Below are positions 53,957 through 62,542 of a DNA stretch of 64,000 nt, piece by piece (the stretch's first letter is position 1; each line of letters opens with the position of its first letter). The stretch spans positions 82,970-146,969 of the forward strand of contig NZ_JABBPE010000003.1 of the NCBI RefSeq assembly GCF_012927455.1, given 5' to 3'. Under the pieces are notes generated by a model, which was given only the letters and a program-made list of their open reading frames with translations, ran no database searches and was not told where the DNA came from. Origin of the DNA: Polaromonas sp. (GTDB lineage Bacteria; Pseudomonadota; Gammaproteobacteria; Burkholderiales; Burkholderiaceae_C). The translations under genes and the position numbers were made by a program.

Positions 53957-55273
53957 ATGCAAGCACTACGCATCATCTGCGAACAACACGCCAATTTGTC
54001 GCGCCTGGCTACAACCATCGACTTTGTCGCCGAGGAAATAGAAGGCGGTAGCAAAGTCAATCCGGTCTTCTTCCAATCGCTCTTTGAATACATCGAACAG
54101 TTTGTCAACCATTGTCTCCCTCTGAAGGAAGGCGATTGTTCACTTCGCGCTTTACGTCTACGCAGTCCGGATGCCGACGCCATCCTCGACCCCTTGCAGG
54201 AGGAACATCGCAACGGACAGGAAATTCTCAGAGCCTTGCGTGGCCAAACTATGGACGTCGCCAATGGCCAATTGGCGTCCCCCGCGTTTGCGGCCGCGTT
54301 GCGTATCTATACGACCGGACTGAAAAGCCGCATCCGAATCGAGAGGCAGTTTGCGATGCCACTTGCCCGCGAGGTCCTGACCGCAGAAGACTGGGCGCAA
54401 ATAGATCGCGCCTTCCTGGCTAACGAGGACCCGCTCCTTGGCGACAAGGTTAAGGCGCAGTTTCCTGAAATACTTCACCGCATCGCCCACCTGGCGACAG
54501 CGTCGGTCGGTGCGGGCGGGCAGACGACCAGCCGTTCGCAGGCCAGTTCGCCACCTGTTGGGTCTGATGTGCTTCTGCGTGTGTCGGAGATGGAAAGTTG
54601 CTACGGCCGCATCAAGGCCTTGAAAGGCATCAACCTGGAAGTACGCCGTGGGGAAACGGTGGCGCTGGTAGGCGCCAATGGCGCCGGGAAGACCACCTTT
54701 TTACGTGCCGTCTCCGGTGTACAGCCGATGAGCGCCGGCAGCATCGACTTCGACGGCGAAGACATCAGCAAGGTGCGTTCGGACATGCGCATGCGCCGCG
54801 GCATCTGCCAAAGCCCCGAGGGGCGCCAAGTGTTCAGGCCGCTGTCGATCGAGGACAACCTGCGACTGGGGGCCTACACGCAGCCCAAGCACCAAATCCA
54901 AGGTGATCTGGAGAGGGTCTTCTCAATGTTCCCTATCCTCAAGGAAAAACGGCTGCTGCCGGCAGGAACCCTGTCTGGGGGTCAGCAGCAGATGCTGGCG
55001 ATTGGCAGGGCGTTGATGGGACGACCGAAGCTGCTGCTGCTCGACGAACCGTCCATGGGACTGGCTCCACTGATGGTGAGAGATGTGTTTAACGTCATTA
55101 AGACGCTCAAGGACCAGGGTATGACCATTCTGTTGGTTGAGCAAAACGCCTTCGCCGCGCTCGCAATTTCCGATCGTGGCTACGTACTGGAAACCGGCCA
55201 CATCACCTTGACCGGCACCGGCCGGGAATTGACTAGCAATGAACAGGTGCGTGCGGCGTATCTGGGCATGTGA
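53957..55273 (+). CDS. Fusion: N-terminal hemerythrin-like domain plus LivF-type ABC ATPase
   Basis: A 438-residue protein, almost twice a normal LivF. Residues 1-about 140 resemble the hemerythrin HHE family (EQHANLSRL, SLFEYIEQFVNHC, then LRALRLRSPDADAILDPLQ, EEHRNGQEILRALRG, AREVLTAEDWAQIDRAF). Of the usual di-iron ligands His11, Glu58 and His84 remain, but the expected HH pair is Leu54-Pro55 and the last His is Arg, so metal binding looks doubtful. After a linker, residues about 200-438 form a complete Liv[47 protein letters not shown]. It is the second ATPase of the phenylacetate-cluster transporter. Start ATG at 53957. Confidence 0.9.
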   Translation: MQALRIICEQHANLSRLATTIDFVAEEIEGGSKVNPVFFQSLFEYIEQFVNHCLPLKEGDCSLRALRLRSPDADAILDPLQEEHRNGQEILRALRGQTMDVANGQLASPAFAAALRIYTTGLKSRIRIERQFAMPLAREVLTAEDWAQIDRAFLANEDPLLGDKVKAQFPEILHRIAHLATASVGAGGQTTSRSQASSPPVGSDVLLRVSEMESCYGRIKALKGINLEVRRGETVALVGANGAGKTTFLRAVSGVQPMSAGSIDFDGEDISKVRSDMRMRRGICQSPEGRQVFRPLSIEDNLRLGAYTQPKHQIQGDLERVFSMFPILKEKRLLPAGTLSGGQQQMLAIGRALMGRPKLLLLDEPSMGLAPLMVRDVFNVIKTLKDQGMTILLVEQNAFAALAISDRGYVLETGHITLTGTGRELTSNEQVRAAYLGM

Positions 55274-55293
55274 ATCGCAAACAGGAGACAACC

Positions 55294-56610
55294 ATGCAAG
55301 TAGCCCTTGAACATATCGAGACCGCCAGTCGTGACGAAATATCTGCCCTGCAACTCGATCGCATCAAATGGACGCTGCAGCACGCTTACGACAACGTGCC
55401 GCACTACAAACAAAAATTTGATGATCAAGGCGTTCACCCAGCCGACCTGAAAACCCTGGCTGACATGGCCAAATTTCCGTTCACCACCAAGATCGATCTG
55501 CGCGACAACTACCCATTTGGTCTTTTTGCCGTGCCCCGCACCCAGGTGGCGCGCCTGCACGCATCTTCCGGCACAACAGGAAAACCAATTGTCGTCGGCT
55601 ACACAGCCAAAGATATTGATAACTGGGCCAATCTGATGGCGCGGTCGATCCGCGCTGCCGGTGGCCGCGCCGGCGACACCTGTCACATCGCCTATGGCTA
55701 CGGCTTATTTACTGGCGGTCTGGGTGCGCACTACGGTGCCGAGCGCGCCGGCTGCATGGTGGTGCCGATGTCAGGCGGGCAGACGGAAAAGCAGGTGCAG
55801 TTGATTCGTGACTTCCGGCCAGAGATCATCATGGTGACCCCGTCCTACTCGCTGGTCATTGCGGAGGAGTTCGAGCGCCAGGGCATCAAACCGGACGACA
55901 TATCCCTGAAAATCGGCATCTTCGGTGCCGAACCGTGGGGTCATAACATGCGCTGCGAGATTGAGCGCAAGCTGGGCATCGACGCCATCGACATCTACGG
56001 ACTGACCGAAGTGATGGGCCCCGGCGTCGCCTGCGAGTGTATCGAATCCAAAGATGGCCCGGTGATTTGGGAAGATCATTTTTACCCCGAAATCATCAAT
56101 CCGGATACTGGCGAAGTAGTCGCGGATGGCGAGTATGGTGAACTGGTCTTCACCTCACTGTCCAAGGAAGCCACGCCAGTGATCCGCTACCGCACGCGCG
56201 ACCTGACCCGGTTGCTGGAGCCGACCGCGCGCAGCTTTCGCCGCCTGGATCGCATTACCGGGCGCTCCGACGATATGCTGATCGTGCGAGGCGTCAACGT
56301 GTTCCCAAGTCAGATCGAAGAGCAGATCCTGCGCGACAAGCGCTTAGGAGGCACCTACCAGATCCTGCTCAACCGCGATGGTCACCTCGACAACGTCGAA
56401 GTGCGGTGCGAAATTCAGCGTGAGTTCTCGGGCCATTTTTCGCCTGCCGACACCGAGGCGATCAGCAAGGAATTGCAGCACCATATCAAGACTTTGGTCG
56501 GGATCTCGACGCGGATCACCATCATGGAATATGACTCCATTCCGCGCACGCTGACCGGCAAAGCGCGCCGCGTGATCGACACGCGCCCCAAACAATCCTC
56601 GGCGTACTGA
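55294..56610 (+). CDS. padJ: Phenylacetate-CoA ligase (anaerobic pathway)
   Basis: A 438-residue AMP-forming ligase that makes phenylacetyl-CoA. AMP-binding motif LHASSGTTGKPIVVGYT at about residue 88, adenylation-domain segment IFGAEPWGHNMRCEIE, ATP motif IYGLTEVMGPGVACEC and C-terminal GRSDDMLIVRGVNVFPSQIEE, then PRTLTGKARRVID with the catalytic Lys. It matches the PaaK/PadJ family. GGAG precedes the ATG; a GTG at 55270 overlapping the livF stop is possible. It lies between the transporter and the thiolase remnant. Confidence 0.9.
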   Translation: MQVALEHIETASRDEISALQLDRIKWTLQHAYDNVPHYKQKFDDQGVHPADLKTLADMAKFPFTTKIDLRDNYPFGLFAVPRTQVARLHASSGTTGKPIVVGYTAKDIDNWANLMARSIRAAGGRAGDTCHIAYGYGLFTGGLGAHYGAERAGCMVVPMSGGQTEKQVQLIRDFRPEIIMVTPSYSLVIAEEFERQGIKPDDISLKIGIFGAEPWGHNMRCEIERKLGIDAIDIYGLTEVMGPGVACECIESKDGPVIWEDHFYPEIINPDTGEVVADGEYGELVFTSLSKEATPVIRYRTRDLTRLLEPTARSFRRLDRITGRSDDMLIVRGVNVFPSQIEEQILRDKRLGGTYQILLNRDGHLDNVEVRCEIQREFSGHFSPADTEAISKELQHHIKTLVGISTRITIMEYDSIPRTLTGKARRVIDTRPKQSSAY

Positions 56611-56611
56611 T

Positions 56612-56982
56612 ATGGCTGAAGCCTTGATCTGCGATGCCATTCGCACCCCCATCGGCCGCCATGGTGACACACGGGCCATGGCAAATGCGGGGGTGGCGCC
56701 GCGCATTCATGGGCAGTGGCCCGGCGCCGGCGGTGCGCAGAGTGTGGAACGCTTCACATTTTCGCGCGTGGCGGACGATGAGGCACGGGTCCATCCCAAT
56801 GGCGGCAATCGCGATAGGGCATTCTCTAGGAATGAGTGGCGCTCGTCTGGTGACGACCGCAAGTTACGAACTGGCACGGCACGGCATGGCATGGCATGGC
56901 ATGGCATGGCGGGCGCTATGCGCTTTGCACCATGAGTATCGGCGTTAGGCAAGGTATTGCGCTCAATTTCGAACGCATTTAA
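56612..56982 (+). pseudogene. Acetyl-CoA acetyltransferase/beta-ketoadipyl-CoA thiolase remnant with internal deletion
   Basis: The first 17 codons (MAEALICDAIRTPIGRHG) match the start of thiolases of the PcaF/PaaJ type. The middle of about 300 codons is missing. In two other frames the C-terminal part resumes: IAIGHSLGMSGARLVTTASY and after a frame change GRYALCTMSIGVRQGIAL to a TAA at 56980-56982. A GGCAC/GGCAT five-base tandem repeat (56873-56907) sits at the frame change. It is not functional. Confidence 0.85.
56873..56910 (+). repeat. Pentanucleotide tandem repeat (GGCAC x2, GGCAT x5)
   Basis: Seven consecutive five-base units inside the thiolase remnant; each unit gained or lost changes the reading frame. 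Likely grown by polymerase slippage in a gene no longer under selection. Confidence 0.9.
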
Positions 56983-57004
56983 TTTTCAACCAGGAGACAA
57001 GACC

Positions 57005-58183
57005 ATGAAATTCAAATTGAAATCTATCGCTCTTTGTGCAGCTGTTGTTCTTGGAAGCTTTAGTGTTTATGGTGCCGACCCCATCAAGATTGGCTCCATA
57101 CTTTCTATCACCGGCCCGGCCGCCTTCCTCGGTGATCCAGAGTTGAAAACACTGCAACTGTATGTTGAAGAGTTAAACAAAAAAGGCGGCGTGATCGGAC
57201 GTCAAGTGCAGTTGGTCCATTACGATGACGGCAGTGACGCGAATAAAGCCAACGGGTTTGCGAAGCGCCTGATCGATGATGACAAAGTCGATATCTTGAT
57301 AGGCGGTACTACTACGGGCTCGACCATGTCGATGGTGCCACTAGCAGAAAAAGCAAACATCCCATTTATCTCCTTGGCCGGCGCCGTAGTCATCGTCGAA
57401 CCGGTGAAGAAATGGGTTTTCAAGACACCGCATACCGACCGCATGGCTGCCGAAAAAGTGTTTGAGAACATGAAGAAGCGCGGCATCAGCAAGGTCGCAC
57501 TGCTGTCGGAAACCAGCGGTTTTGGTCAATCCGGCAAGAAGGAAACCGAAGGGGTTGCGGCCAAATATGGCATCACATTGGTCGCCAGCGAAACCTACGG
57601 TCCTAAAGACACCGATACCAGCCCGCAACTGACGAAAATCAGAAACGCGGCAGGTGTGCAGGCAGTGTTCGTGTTCGGTTTGGGTCAAGGTCCAGCCATT
57701 GTCGCCAAGAATTACAAGCAACTCGGTATCACCTTGCCTATGTATCAGTCACATGGCGTGGCCTCTGATGAATTTCTGAAGCTGGCAGGTCCGGCAGCCG
57801 AAGGAATTCGTCTTCCCTCGCCTGCTCAGTTGATCCCCACAAAGTTGGCCGCCAACGATCCTCAAAAGCCAGTGGTGACGGCCTATACGCTCGCTTATAA
57901 AACGCGCTACCAGCAGGATGTATCGAGCTTTGGCGGCTATGCCTACGATGGTTTGATGATTGCGGTCGATGCGATCAAGCGCGCTGGTGGTACTGACAAA
58001 GCCAAGGTGCGAGACGCCATCGAAGCCACTCGCGGTTACGTAGGCTCAAGCGGCAATGTAAATATGTCGACGACTGACCACATGGGCCTCGACCTGTCGT
58101 CCTTTCGCATGCTAGAAATCAAAGGTGGCGATTGGAAGATTTCCGACCCTGACGCCACTGGCAGTACCGTAAGCGTCAAATAA
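57005..58183 (+). CDS. Liv-type periplasmic substrate-binding protein of the phenylacetate cluster
   Basis: A 392-residue type-1 periplasmic binding protein: signal peptide ending VYGADPIKIG near residue 22, then ILSITGPAAFLGDPELKTL and the ligand loop LVHYDDGSDANKANGFAKRL. AGGAG precedes the ATG. It follows padJ and the thiolase remnant, so it would be co-transcribed with the permease genes at 51364-55273 and supply them with substrate. Confidence 0.92.
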   Translation: MKFKLKSIALCAAVVLGSFSVYGADPIKIGSILSITGPAAFLGDPELKTLQLYVEELNKKGGVIGRQVQLVHYDDGSDANKANGFAKRLIDDDKVDILIGGTTTGSTMSMVPLAEKANIPFISLAGAVVIVEPVKKWVFKTPHTDRMAAEKVFENMKKRGISKVALLSETSGFGQSGKKETEGVAAKYGITLVASETYGPKDTDTSPQLTKIRNAAGVQAVFVFGLGQGPAIVAKNYKQLGITLPMYQSHGVASDEFLKLAGPAAEGIRLPSPAQLIPTKLAANDPQKPVVTAYTLAYKTRYQQDVSSFGGYAYDGLMIAVDAIKRAGGTDKAKVRDAIEATRGYVGSSGNVNMSTTDHMGLDLSSFRMLEIKGGDWKISDPDATGSTVSVK

Positions 58184-58585
58184 TTTCCGAGCTGGGCCGT
58201 GCTTGAACCCGATCGGCCCACTTGACAGTCTGCGGTAAAGCCCAGGCCAAACAAGACTTCGGCAACTTGGGATCGCGCACGGTGTCCCAGCGCCAGCGTA
58301 TCAACGCCCGCGAATTAAACTGACGCAGTCCAACATGCTGCGTAATATCCAATTTGTCCAAGTTGTGATCCAGGAAGGTGGGTAGCTGGTACTGCGGTTC
58401 CAGGGCAAGCAGGTCAACCGCAAACAAGACCTGGCGCAGGCTGGCCATTGGCCGAACCGCTAGTGGGAGAACATCGTGCTGCTCCATCGCAATTCATGCT
58501 GCATCGCTTCTTGGCCTTGCCGGCTTTTTTTCGAAATGAAGGTCTTCGATTGTCAAACGGTCGGAATGCTCAGCAAATTGCTAAT
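58184..58585. other. Region between the binding protein and the BzdR-like regulator
   Basis: About 400 bases between convergent genes. A minus-strand frame at 58176-58487 (MEQHDVLPLAVRPMASLRQV at its start) has no recognised family; it may be a relic or a shadow and is not called. No terminator with a T-run was seen. Confidence 0.5.
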
Positions 58586-59467
58586 TTACCCAATCTGCTT
58601 CAGGAGCTCTGCCATGCTCTGCTGAATATCAAGTCCGGAAGTATTGACTGTCACGTCGGCCTTACGGTACATAGGCTCTCGCCCCGCCAATATCCGCTCG
58701 AGATCTTGCATAGCCTCGCGGTTGTCACCCATGGGCCGCTGGTCTCCCTGTGCTACGACGCGGGTCATATGCTCGGCGGCGCTCGCCTTGAGCCAGACCG
58801 TGTAACAGGAACTGAGCAATTCATCGAATGTTGCGGGTTCGGTGGCAATACTACCCCCTGTAGACAGCACAAAACGATCATGGCTCTGGATGATCGCTTC
58901 CAACGAGCGCCGTTCATACCGGCGATAAGCGGCTTGTCCATAGAGCGAAAACACTTGAGACAATGTCGTCCCCGCAGTCTGTTCGATAACTTCGCCGAGT
59001 TCGATGAAAGCGACCCTCAGATGCGCCGCAAGTAATTTGCCTAAACTTGTCTTGCCCGCCCCACGCAGCCCGACCATGGCGATACGATGACGGCGATCCT
59101 TTTTTTCAAAAGTACTCCGAAGCAGTTTTTGGGCCTCTCCCAACTGACTCGGTGACAAACGCGAGAGAAACTGACCGAGCAGTGTGAGTTCCGCCGGCTG
59201 CTCCGGCCCTACCCGAATGATCTCTTCCAGCGGCATGGCCATTGCCTGCGCGACTTGGCGCAGACGAAGAATGGAAATATTGCCCTCTCCGCTTTCCAGT
59301 TGCGCAAGATAACGCACCGACACCCCCGAATCGCGTGCCAAAATTCCCCGAGTCATTCCCCGTCGCACCCTTAGATCACGAATGTGCTCGCCAAGACCAT
59401 GCAGATACTGGCTATCGTCGTCTCGTAATATCGACGCTGGCGATTTTTCTAAATTATTTTTGCTCAT
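58586..59467 (-). CDS. BzdR/BoxR-family transcriptional regulator (HTH plus shikimate-kinase-like domain)
   Basis: A 293-residue regulator with the two-domain build of BzdR/BoxR: an XRE helix-turn-helix at about residues 25-85 (RDLRVRRGMTRGILARDSG, VRYLAQLESGEGNISIL) and a shikimate-kinase-like domain from about 125 with an intact Walker A GLRGAGKT (133-140). Known members repress anaerobic (bzd) or aerobic (box) benzoyl-CoA genes and are released by benzoyl-CoA. The product of this pad cluster is benzoyl-CoA, so the regulator fits the pathway. The ATG at 59467 matches the family N-terminus; a GTG four codons upstream is possible. Confidence 0.9.
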   Translation of the reverse strand: MSKNNLEKSPASILRDDDSQYLHGLGEHIRDLRVRRGMTRGILARDSGVSVRYLAQLESGEGNISILRLRQVAQAMAMPLEEIIRVGPEQPAELTLLGQFLSRLSPSQLGEAQKLLRSTFEKKDRRHRIAMVGLRGAGKTSLGKLLAAHLRVAFIELGEVIEQTAGTTLSQVFSLYGQAAYRRYERRSLEAIIQSHDRFVLSTGGSIATEPATFDELLSSCYTVWLKASAAEHMTRVVAQGDQRPMGDNREAMQDLERILAGREPMYRKADVTVNTSGLDIQQSMAELLKQIG

Positions 59468-59480
59468 AAGTTCGATCACA

Positions 59481-59507
59481 CATAATGTGCATTATGTTGC
59501 CATTATG
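59481..59507 (-). promoter_or_regulatory. Candidate operator upstream of the BzdR-like gene
   Basis: CATAATGTGCATTATG (59481-59496) has perfect six-base arms and a central TGCA; a third half-site CATTATG lies at 59501-59507. It overlaps the expected promoter of the regulator gene, so autoregulation is likely. Confidence 0.5.
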
Positions 59508-59743
59508 ATTGACCGGAGTACATCCCACGGCCCTGTGGCGAACTCAACAAGCGGCGAGCAAAACAAGCGACTACGCTCAATAGGTCATAGCGCACCCGCA
59601 GTTTGCACAAGCTGTTGACCCCCCCTGCGCTCAACTCTACGACCTGATGTCTGGCGCGCTGAATGGGTGTTGGCTGGCGTCCGGTCACCTCCTGTCCGCG
59701 CCCTTGGTATGAGAGCGCGGCAGCGCCAGCGAAGATGCGACCG

Positions 59744-60529
59744 CTACAAAAGCGGACGCAACTCGCGCGCCGCTTCAAACAACAAAGGCAATAGATCGCG
59801 CTGCATGACCAGCGCCGAGATGCGGCTGTCCGATGCCACCACGTTGAGCGCTGCCACCGTCACGCCCTTGCTGTTGCGCAGCGGAACCGCCAGCGCATGA
59901 ACACCCAATTCATGCTCTTCGCTGGCGATACAAAAATCGTTCTGGCGAATTTTTTCTATGAGAGCACGAAACGAGCGGACGTCGACCGTGGTTTGGGGAG
60001 TCAGGCGTTGCAAATACCGCCCTTTCATCCATTCATTGAACGCAATTTTGGTTTTGGCGGCCAACAAGACCCGCCCTGTCGACGTGGCGTGGGCGGGCAG
60101 TCTTGCCCCCATGTGAAGGCCATAGGCAATCACGCGCCCGCCTCCGGTTGCCAATGAGTTCCGGTCGTTTCCACTGCGCGCCACGATCACCACCTCGTCG
60201 CCGTCGAGAACCACCGCTGAACACGATTCCTGCGCCTGAATAGCGAGCCGGCTCAGCGTGGGCTGTAGCGCGCGAGGCAAGCGGGCGGACGCGAGATAAT
60301 TGCCCGAGAAGCGAAGTACTTTGCTGGACAACCAGAAGTAACTGCCATCGGTTTCAAGATAGCCGAGGTAGGCCAACGTCAACAGGTGACGGCGTGCGGC
60401 AGCACGCGTCAGACCCGCCCGCTCAGCCGTCAGCGTGGCATTGAGCCGCTGTCGCTCAGTATCAAAACTCTCCAGCACGGCCATTCCCTTGGCCATGCCT
60501 TCAATCAAATCCGCCTTGGCAATAGTCAT
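59744..60529 (-). CDS. IclR-family transcriptional regulator (PcaR/PobR-like)
   Basis: A 261-residue IclR regulator: N-terminal wHTH (EGMAKGMAVLESFD, LTRAAARRHLLTLAYLGYLETDG) and C-terminal effector domain (SARLPRALQPTLSRLAIQAQ, RLPAHATSTGRVLLA, FCIASEEHELGVHALAVPL). The TRAAARR recognition helix places it near PcaR/PcaU/PobR, regulators of aromatic acid catabolism. It is divergent from korA, 276 bases away, with a palindromic operator candidate between them. Confidence 0.92.
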   Translation of the reverse strand: MTIAKADLIEGMAKGMAVLESFDTERQRLNATLTAERAGLTRAAARRHLLTLAYLGYLETDGSYFWLSSKVLRFSGNYLASARLPRALQPTLSRLAIQAQESCSAVVLDGDEVVIVARSGNDRNSLATGGGRVIAYGLHMGARLPAHATSTGRVLLAAKTKIAFNEWMKGRYLQRLTPQTTVDVRSFRALIEKIRQNDFCIASEEHELGVHALAVPLRNSKGVTVAALNVVASDSRISALVMQRDLLPLLFEAARELRPLL

Positions 60530-60558
60530 GGGCTGCCTTCAGTTTCATTTCAAATAAC

Positions 60559-60596
60559 TGTGCGTTCATCGCGCAACCGGCGCAATCATCGCACAA
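60559..60596. promoter_or_regulatory. Candidate IclR operator
   Basis: TGTGCGTTCATCGCGC on the left and, on the opposite strand, TTGTGCGATGATTGCGCC on the right; they face each other around ACCGG, 29 bases upstream of the IclR start. Each arm is itself near-palindromic, as in other IclR binding sites. Confidence 0.55.
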
Positions 60597-60805
60597 CTCA
60601 TGAACTCGGCACTTGCGCATGAAAAACCAGTGACTAAGCTCAAACCATTGAAGGTAGGAGCTCCAATGCAAGTTCAAGTTGCCATCATCGGCCTGCATCA
60701 AAGTGCCCGGACTGCAGACACATGCTGTCCGCTGGGTCAGCCGATGCGATGAGTCATTTCCAAACGGCTTCGCGATCAATCTCTCACTGACGAAGGAAAG
60801 ATCAA

Positions 60806-62542
60806 ATGACAGAACACAGCGTGTCACTGGTAATGGCCGGCAGCGGCGGGGCGGGTGTTGTAACGGCCGGTTCGCTGCTGCTAGAAGCGGCCGGCAAAGC
60901 CGGCTGGTATGCCTTGATGAGCCGCTCGTCCGGACCGCAGATTCGTGGTGGCGAGGCAGCCACAATGCTGCGTTTTGCGACGGAGCCCATTTTGTCGCAC
61001 GACGACAGCTTTCACCTGTTGATGGCCATCGACTGGGACAACATTGGCCGCTTTTCGGCTGAGATTCCATTGATCGGTGCCAGCCTCATCGTCGGTGACC
61101 CCGTGCACGGCCCAGCCCCGGTAGCGTTGCTGAGCGGGCGGCCGCGCGAGGCGGCATTGGCGATGACGGCAATAGCCGGCCAAATCGAACATGGCCGCCC
61201 GAACATGGTCGCCCTGGGCGCGATCGCCGCCATGATCGGGCTGCCGACGCAGGCCATGCAGGCGGTGGTCGAGCAGCATCTTGGGCGCAAGGGGCAGGAG
61301 GCAATCAACGCCAGCATGGCCGCCTTTCACGCCGGCTTTGCCGCAGCGGCTGAGCTGCCAGAGATTCCGAAGCTGCCGGCCGTCACTGCCGGCCCGCAGA
61401 AGCGCTGGAGCATCACAGGCAATGAGGCGGCTGGCCTTGGCGTCATCCGTGGTGGTGTGCGCTTTGTCGCGGCCTACCCGATCACACCTGCCACCGAAGT
61501 CCTCGAATGGCTGGCCCCATCGCTGGCCAAGGTTGGCGGCGTGCTGGTGCAAGCCGAAGACGAACTGGCTTCCATCAATCAGATCATCGGCGCTTCCTAC
61601 GGTGGCGTGCCGGCCATGACTGCCACCTCGGGCCCGGGCCTGTCCCTGATGATCGAATCGCTCGGATTGGCAGTGGCCGCCGAGGTGCCGATTGTGGTGG
61701 TCGATGTGATGCGCGTCGGACCCTCGACCGGGATTGCAACCAAGTCGGAGCAAAGCGACCTCAACATCGCGGTTTACGGTTTGCACGGCGACGCTCCGCA
61801 TATTGTGGTGGCGGCGAACTCGGTCGCTGATTGCCTGTTCACCAGCCAGTGGGCCGTGCATCTGGCCGAGGCTATGCAGACCCCCACCATCGTCCTGACC
61901 GATCAGGCCATGGGCCAGTCGAGGGCGATTCTTCCGCGTCCTGCGAAGCTGGCCTTTATCGGTCAGCGCGATACCGCTAAGGCCGCTGTTGTCGGCGAAC
62001 ATTACAAGCGCTATGCCGTGACTGCCTCCGGCGTTTCGCCGATGGCCATTCCCGGCGCCGCAGGCCTGGCCCACACCGCGGACGGACTCGAACACAACGA
62101 GTTTGGCACGCCGTCGTCGCAAGCGTCGGACCACCTGTCGCAAATGGACAAACGCAGCCGCAAGCTGACCCAATTCAATTACGGCGACCACTGGGCCGAC
62201 ATCCTCGATGCCGACGCAGGTCCGGGCGACATGGCAATCATCACCTGGGGCTCCTCGACCGGCCCGGCGCGCGAAGCCTTGAACCGATTCTCGGCGGCGG
62301 GCGGCAAGGTCCGCTTGATTTCGGTACGACTGATCGCCCCGGTCCAACCCGGAAAATTGGCCGTGGCGCTGGCAGGAATCACGCGGGCCCTGGTCGTGGA
62401 GCAATCGCACAGCGGTCAGTTTTATCGCATGCTGCGGGCGTTCTACGATCTGCCGCTTGAGACGCGCTCCTTGCACCAGGCTGGCCCGCTGGGATTCGGC
62501 CCGGCCCGGATTCTCGAACAACTCAATCGCTTGAGAGCGTGA
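60806..62542 (+). CDS. korA: 2-oxoglutarate (2-oxoacid):ferredoxin oxidoreductase, fused gamma/alpha subunit
   Basis: A 578-residue subunit. Residues 1-about 185 are a gamma domain (VMAGSGGAGVVTAGSLLLEA, SRSSGPQIRGGEAATMLRF); from about 200 the alpha domain (FVAAYPITPATEVLEWLAP, ITATSGPGLSL-like MTATSGPGLSLMIESLGLA). It makes reduced ferredoxin. In Thauera a Kor enzyme regenerates ferredoxin for benzoyl-CoA reductase. GGAAAG stands before the ATG; the stop overlaps the korB ATG. Confidence 0.9.
   Translation: MTEHSVSLVMAGSGGAGVVTAGSLLLEAAGKAGWYALMSRSSGPQIRGGEAATMLRFATEPILSHDDSFHLLMAIDWDNIGRFSAEIPLIGASLIVGDPVHGPAPVALLSGRPREAALAMTAIAGQIEHGRPNMVALGAIAAMIGLPTQAMQAVVEQHLGRKGQEAINASMAAFHAGFAAAAELPEIPKLPAVTAGPQKRWSITGNEAAGLGVIRGGVRFVAAYPITPATEVLEWLAPSLAKVGGVLVQAEDELASINQIIGASYGGVPAMTATSGPGLSLMIESLGLAVAAEVPIVVVDVMRVGPSTGIATKSEQSDLNIAVYGLHGDAPHIVVAANSVADCLFTSQWAVHLAEAMQTPTIVLTDQAMGQSRAILPRPAKLAFIGQRDTAKAAVVGEHYKRYAVTASGVSPMAIPGAAGLAHTADGLEHNEFGTPSSQASDHLSQMDKRSRKLTQFNYGDHWADILDADAGPGDMAIITWGSSTGPAREALNRFSAAGGKVRLISVRLIAPVQPGKLAVALAGITRALVVEQSHSGQFYRMLRAFYDLPLETRSLHQAGPLGFGPARILEQLNRLRA

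Noticed and set aside
58176-58487. Minus-strand frame of 103 codons between the binding protein and BzdR-like gene
   Set aside because: No family recognised, overlaps the end of the binding-protein gene, and no ribosome-binding site seen; could be a relic but not supported as a gene.
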